Made by a program: the position numbers and the translations under genes. A stretch of 64,000 nucleotides of DNA, taken from an uncultured Prevotellaceae bacterium. GTDB lineage: Bacteria > Bacteroidota > Bacteroidia > Bacteroidales > Muribaculaceae. How positions within the stretch are numbered: the first letter of the stretch is position 1; every line of letters begins with the position of its first letter. Positions 62,048 through 64,000 of this stretch are shown piece after piece. Under the pieces are notes generated by a model, which was given only the letters and a program-made list of their open reading frames with translations, was not told the origin of the DNA and searched no databases. The stretch is from contig UQLZ01000003.1 in NCBI GenBank assembly GCA_900541935.1, forward strand, positions 1 to 64,000, given 5' to 3'.

Positions 62048-63118
62048 ATGAAAAAAGTACTTGCCATATTATTTTTAGTAATTGCTGCAGTGGCATCTCC
62101 ATTTACGGCAGTTGCCTCATCATCAGAAGGCGGGGAAGTGAATCCGAAGGAAATCATTTTCCATCACTTGGGTGATGTGTATGGGTGGGAAGTGCCTTTT
62201 TCGCACGATAAACGTATCCCACTGCCGATTATTGTTAATGACAATAGCGGTAACTGGCATATTTTCAGTTCAAATGAATTGAACGATGGTAAGGCTTTTG
62301 TTGACGGAAACGCTACTTTTACAATAAGCCATGGCGAAGAATATAACGGTAAGGTCGTTCAAGTTCTTGACGGCGGAGAGGTTTACAGACCTGTTGACCT
62401 CTCGATTACAAAAAATGTTTTCGCATTGTTTATAACAGCGTTTTTGTTGATTATGGTTACTTTCTGGCTCGTAAGATTCTATAAGAAGAATGGCTTTAAG
62501 GCTCCGAGAAAAGGGTTGGGCTTCTTTGAAATGCTTGTTTCGTTCATATACGACGGCGTTATTAAGAACACACTTGGAGAAAAGGCACCTAAATTTGCGG
62601 GTTACCTTCTTACTGTCTTTTTCCTCATTTTCTTTATGAATTTAATGGGCTTGATTGTTATCTTCCCTGGTGGAGCGAACCTTACTGGAAATATCGCTGT
62701 TACTATGGTGCTTGCACTTTGTACCTTTATCATAACAAATGTTAAGGGAAACAAACATTATTGGAAGGATATCTTCTGGCCAGATGTGCCACTATGGTTG
62801 AAGTTCCCATTGCCTATCATGCCGATGATTGAATTATTCGGTATATTTACAAAACCGGCTGCGCTTTGCGTCCGTCTGTTTGCGAATATGATGGGAGGAC
62901 ACATGATTGTTTTGGTCTTCACGCTGTTGATATTCATCTTTGCTAAATTTGGTGCTGCTGTTTTGACAACGACGACCGTAGTATCAATTGCATTCTCTTT
63001 ATTTATGCTCTTGCTTGATGTCCTTGTTAGTTTTATCCAGGCATACGTGTTTACAATGTTGTCAACACTGTTTATTTCATTTGCTGTAACAGAAGAGCAT
63101 TCTGAAGAGCACGCATAA
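62048..63118 (+). CDS. atpB: ATP synthase F0 subunit a, with N-terminal signal extension
   Basis: A 356-residue subunit a that forms the proton half-channels. It begins with a cleavable-looking signal peptide (MKKVLAILFLVIAAVASPFTAVA) and a periplasmic region of about 90 residues before the first usual helix, a Bacteroidota feature. The essential Arg lies in PAALCVRLFANMMGGHMIVLV, and VSFIQAYVFTMLSTLFISFA is the final helix. Start codon ATG at 62048, directly after atpC. Confidence 0.95.
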   Translation: MKKVLAILFLVIAAVASPFTAVASSSEGGEVNPKEIIFHHLGDVYGWEVPFSHDKRIPLPIIVNDNSGNWHIFSSNELNDGKAFVDGNATFTISHGEEYNGKVVQVLDGGEVYRPVDLSITKNVFALFITAFLLIMVTFWLVRFYKKNGFKAPRKGLGFFEMLVSFIYDGVIKNTLGEKAPKFAGYLLTVFFLIFFMNLMGLIVIFPGGANLTGNIAVTMVLALCTFIITNVKGNKHYWKDIFWPDVPLWLKFPLPIMPMIELFGIFTKPAALCVRLFANMMGGHMIVLVFTLLIFIFAKFGAAVLTTTTVVSIAFSLFMLLLDVLVSFIQAYVFTMLSTLFISFAVTEEHSEEHA

Positions 63119-63167
63119 AAACGATTATAAGAAACAATAAAAAAATAACCATTTAAAATTAATAATT

Positions 63168-63431
63168 ATGTTAGGAATGATTTTAGCACAAGCAGCAGAG
63201 ACAATGATGTCTTTGGGTATTGATAAGCTCGGTGCATGTTTAGGTGCTGCAATTGCTGCTATCGGTGCAGGTATCGGTATCGGTAAAATCGGTGCAGCCG
63301 CAATGGAGGCTATCGCACGTCAACCGGAATCTGCCGGCGACATTCGTAGCAACATGATTGTAATTGCTGCTTTGATTGAAGGTGTTGCACTATTCGGTGT
63401 TATCGTCTGCGTTCTTTCTCTATTTATCTAA
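63168..63431 (+). CDS. atpE: ATP synthase F0 subunit c
   Basis: An 87-residue two-helix ring subunit with loop ARQPES and the ion-binding Glu in ALIEGVALFGVI. The residue after Glu is Gly, not Ser/Thr, so the Na-binding ESS/EST pattern is absent and proton coupling is more likely. The Gly-rich first helix GAAIAAIGAGIGIGKIGAAA packs the ring. Confidence 0.95.
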   Translation: MLGMILAQAAETMMSLGIDKLGACLGAAIAAIGAGIGIGKIGAAAMEAIARQPESAGDIRSNMIVIAALIEGVALFGVIVCVLSLFI

Positions 63432-63439
63432 TCTAAGGA

Positions 63440-63946
63440 TTGTCGGAGATGGAATTGTTCACGCCTGATTTCGGCTTGGTGTTCTGGATGTTCTTAGTGG
63501 TATTGCTGCTATGTATTATCCTCGGTAAATTTGCATGGCCTGTTATCATCAAAATGATGCAGGGCCGTGCAGACCTTATCGACAATGGCGTAGCGTATGC
63601 TCAGGAAGCAAAGGAACACTTGGATAATGCGAAGGCTGAGGCGGACAAGTATATCCAAGAGGCTAAACGTCAGCAGTCTGAAATCCTTAGAGAAGCCGCT
63701 AAAATGAAGTCTCAAATTGTTGAGGAAGCCCGTGAGGCTGCTTCTGTAGAGGCTAAAAAGGTTATGGATGCAGCAAGGCTTTCCATTGAGCAGGAGCGCA
63801 AGGAAGCCCAGATGCAGATTCGTAATGAGGTAAGCGATTTCTCTATCAGAATTGCAGAGAGTATTCTCCGTGAGAAAATGTCTGACAGCAAAGCCCAGTC
63901 TCAGCTGGTTGACAAACTTCTTAGTGAGATTGAGTCTAAAAACTAA
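63440..63946 (+). CDS. atpF: ATP synthase F0 subunit b
   Basis: A 168-residue peripheral-stalk subunit: one N-terminal membrane helix (FWMFLVVLLLCIILGKFAW) and a long charged coiled coil (NAKAEADKYIQEAKRQQ, AAKMKSQIVEEAREAA). It starts 8 bp after atpE and ends 5 bp before atpH, the usual order. Confidence 0.94.
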   Translation: MSEMELFTPDFGLVFWMFLVVLLLCIILGKFAWPVIIKMMQGRADLIDNGVAYAQEAKEHLDNAKAEADKYIQEAKRQQSEILREAAKMKSQIVEEAREAASVEAKKVMDAARLSIEQERKEAQMQIRNEVSDFSIRIAESILREKMSDSKAQSQLVDKLLSEIESKN

Positions 63947-63951
63947 TTGTT

Positions 63952-64000
63952 ATGAACGAAGGATTGATACCAAACCGATACGCAAAAGCGCTTTTTAAGT
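63952..64000 (+). CDS. atpH: ATP synthase F1 subunit delta (3' end outside window)
   Basis: The first 16 codons read MNEGLIPNRYAKALFK, matching the opening of subunit delta (RYAKALF is the family hallmark). The rest lies beyond the window. It is placed 5 bp after atpF, as in the standard F1F0 order, so atpA and atpG should follow. Confidence 0.85.
   Translation, partial: MNEGLIPNRYAKALFK

Overview
The window comes from a Bacteroidales (Bacteroidota) chromosome. The evidence is a SusC/SusD pair, a hybrid two-component regulator fused to AraC, lipoproteins of Bacteroidota-specific families (PCMD, DUF4960), GldD/GldE, a fused nuoCD, the atpDCBEFH gene order, and repeated promoters of the form TTTG-N18-21-TAnnTTTG with no Shine-Dalgarno signal. 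Two secreted proteins end in domains resembling type IX secretion (T9SS) sorting signals, one clearly and one weakly. The genus cannot be fixed from the sequence alone.

Layout. 1-917: right part of an IS3-family insertion sequence. 965-2460: a stand-alone LytTR regulator overlapping a single-pass membrane protein with a phosphodiester-glycosidase-like domain. 2544-17730: a fructan utilisation locus laid out like the Bacteroides levan locus: SusC (frameshifted), SusD, DUF4960 surface lipoprotein, two GH32 enzymes, sugar permease, fructokinase (frameshifted) and a fructose-sensing hybrid two-component regulator. Polymer would be bound and cut at the surface, imported, split to fructose in the periplasm, carried inward, phosphorylated, and the free sugar would report to the regulator. 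17723-18670: a LuxR-type regulator carrying a hemerythrin-like di-iron domain. 19003-22017: rplM-rpsI-rpsB-tsf. 22060-28975: a lipoprotein with two TonB C-terminal domains, gdhA, a GH3/beta-lactamase-fold fusion and a 5'-nucleotidase. 29192-29692: rplS. 29693-30780: a repeat-rich patch with REP-like hairpins, a dead ISAon1-type transposase fragment and three tandem ~162 bp repeats that carry promoters. 30796-33740: PCMD lipoprotein, outer-membrane barrel, diaminopimelate dehydrogenase. 33867-37490: beta-propeller protein and a T9SS-type N-acetylmuramoyl-L-alanine amidase. 37557-43930: His-rich protein plus a three-part RND heavy-metal efflux system. 43976-44857: PfkB sugar kinase. 44944-50813: gldE, gldD, phosphopantetheinyl transferase, C69 dipeptidase, two GYF_2/CD225 proteins and a DUF2752 protein. 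50843-56252 (minus strand): miaA, pepT, a lipoprotein and a TonB-dependent receptor. 56390-64000: nuoA-B-CD-H running straight into atpD-C-B-E-F-H.

Most notable points: the nuo/atp junction after nuoH with nuoI-N absent from this place; a GH32 enzyme whose nucleophile motif reads WTNEPHG instead of WMNDPNG; the LytTR/glycosidase-like membrane pair; the hemerythrin-LuxR regulator; a promoter-bearing repeat found both in tandem and, inverted, upstream of that regulator; a perfect palindrome inside the nuo promoter; and two single-base frameshifts in the fructan locus that are either assembly errors or early decay.
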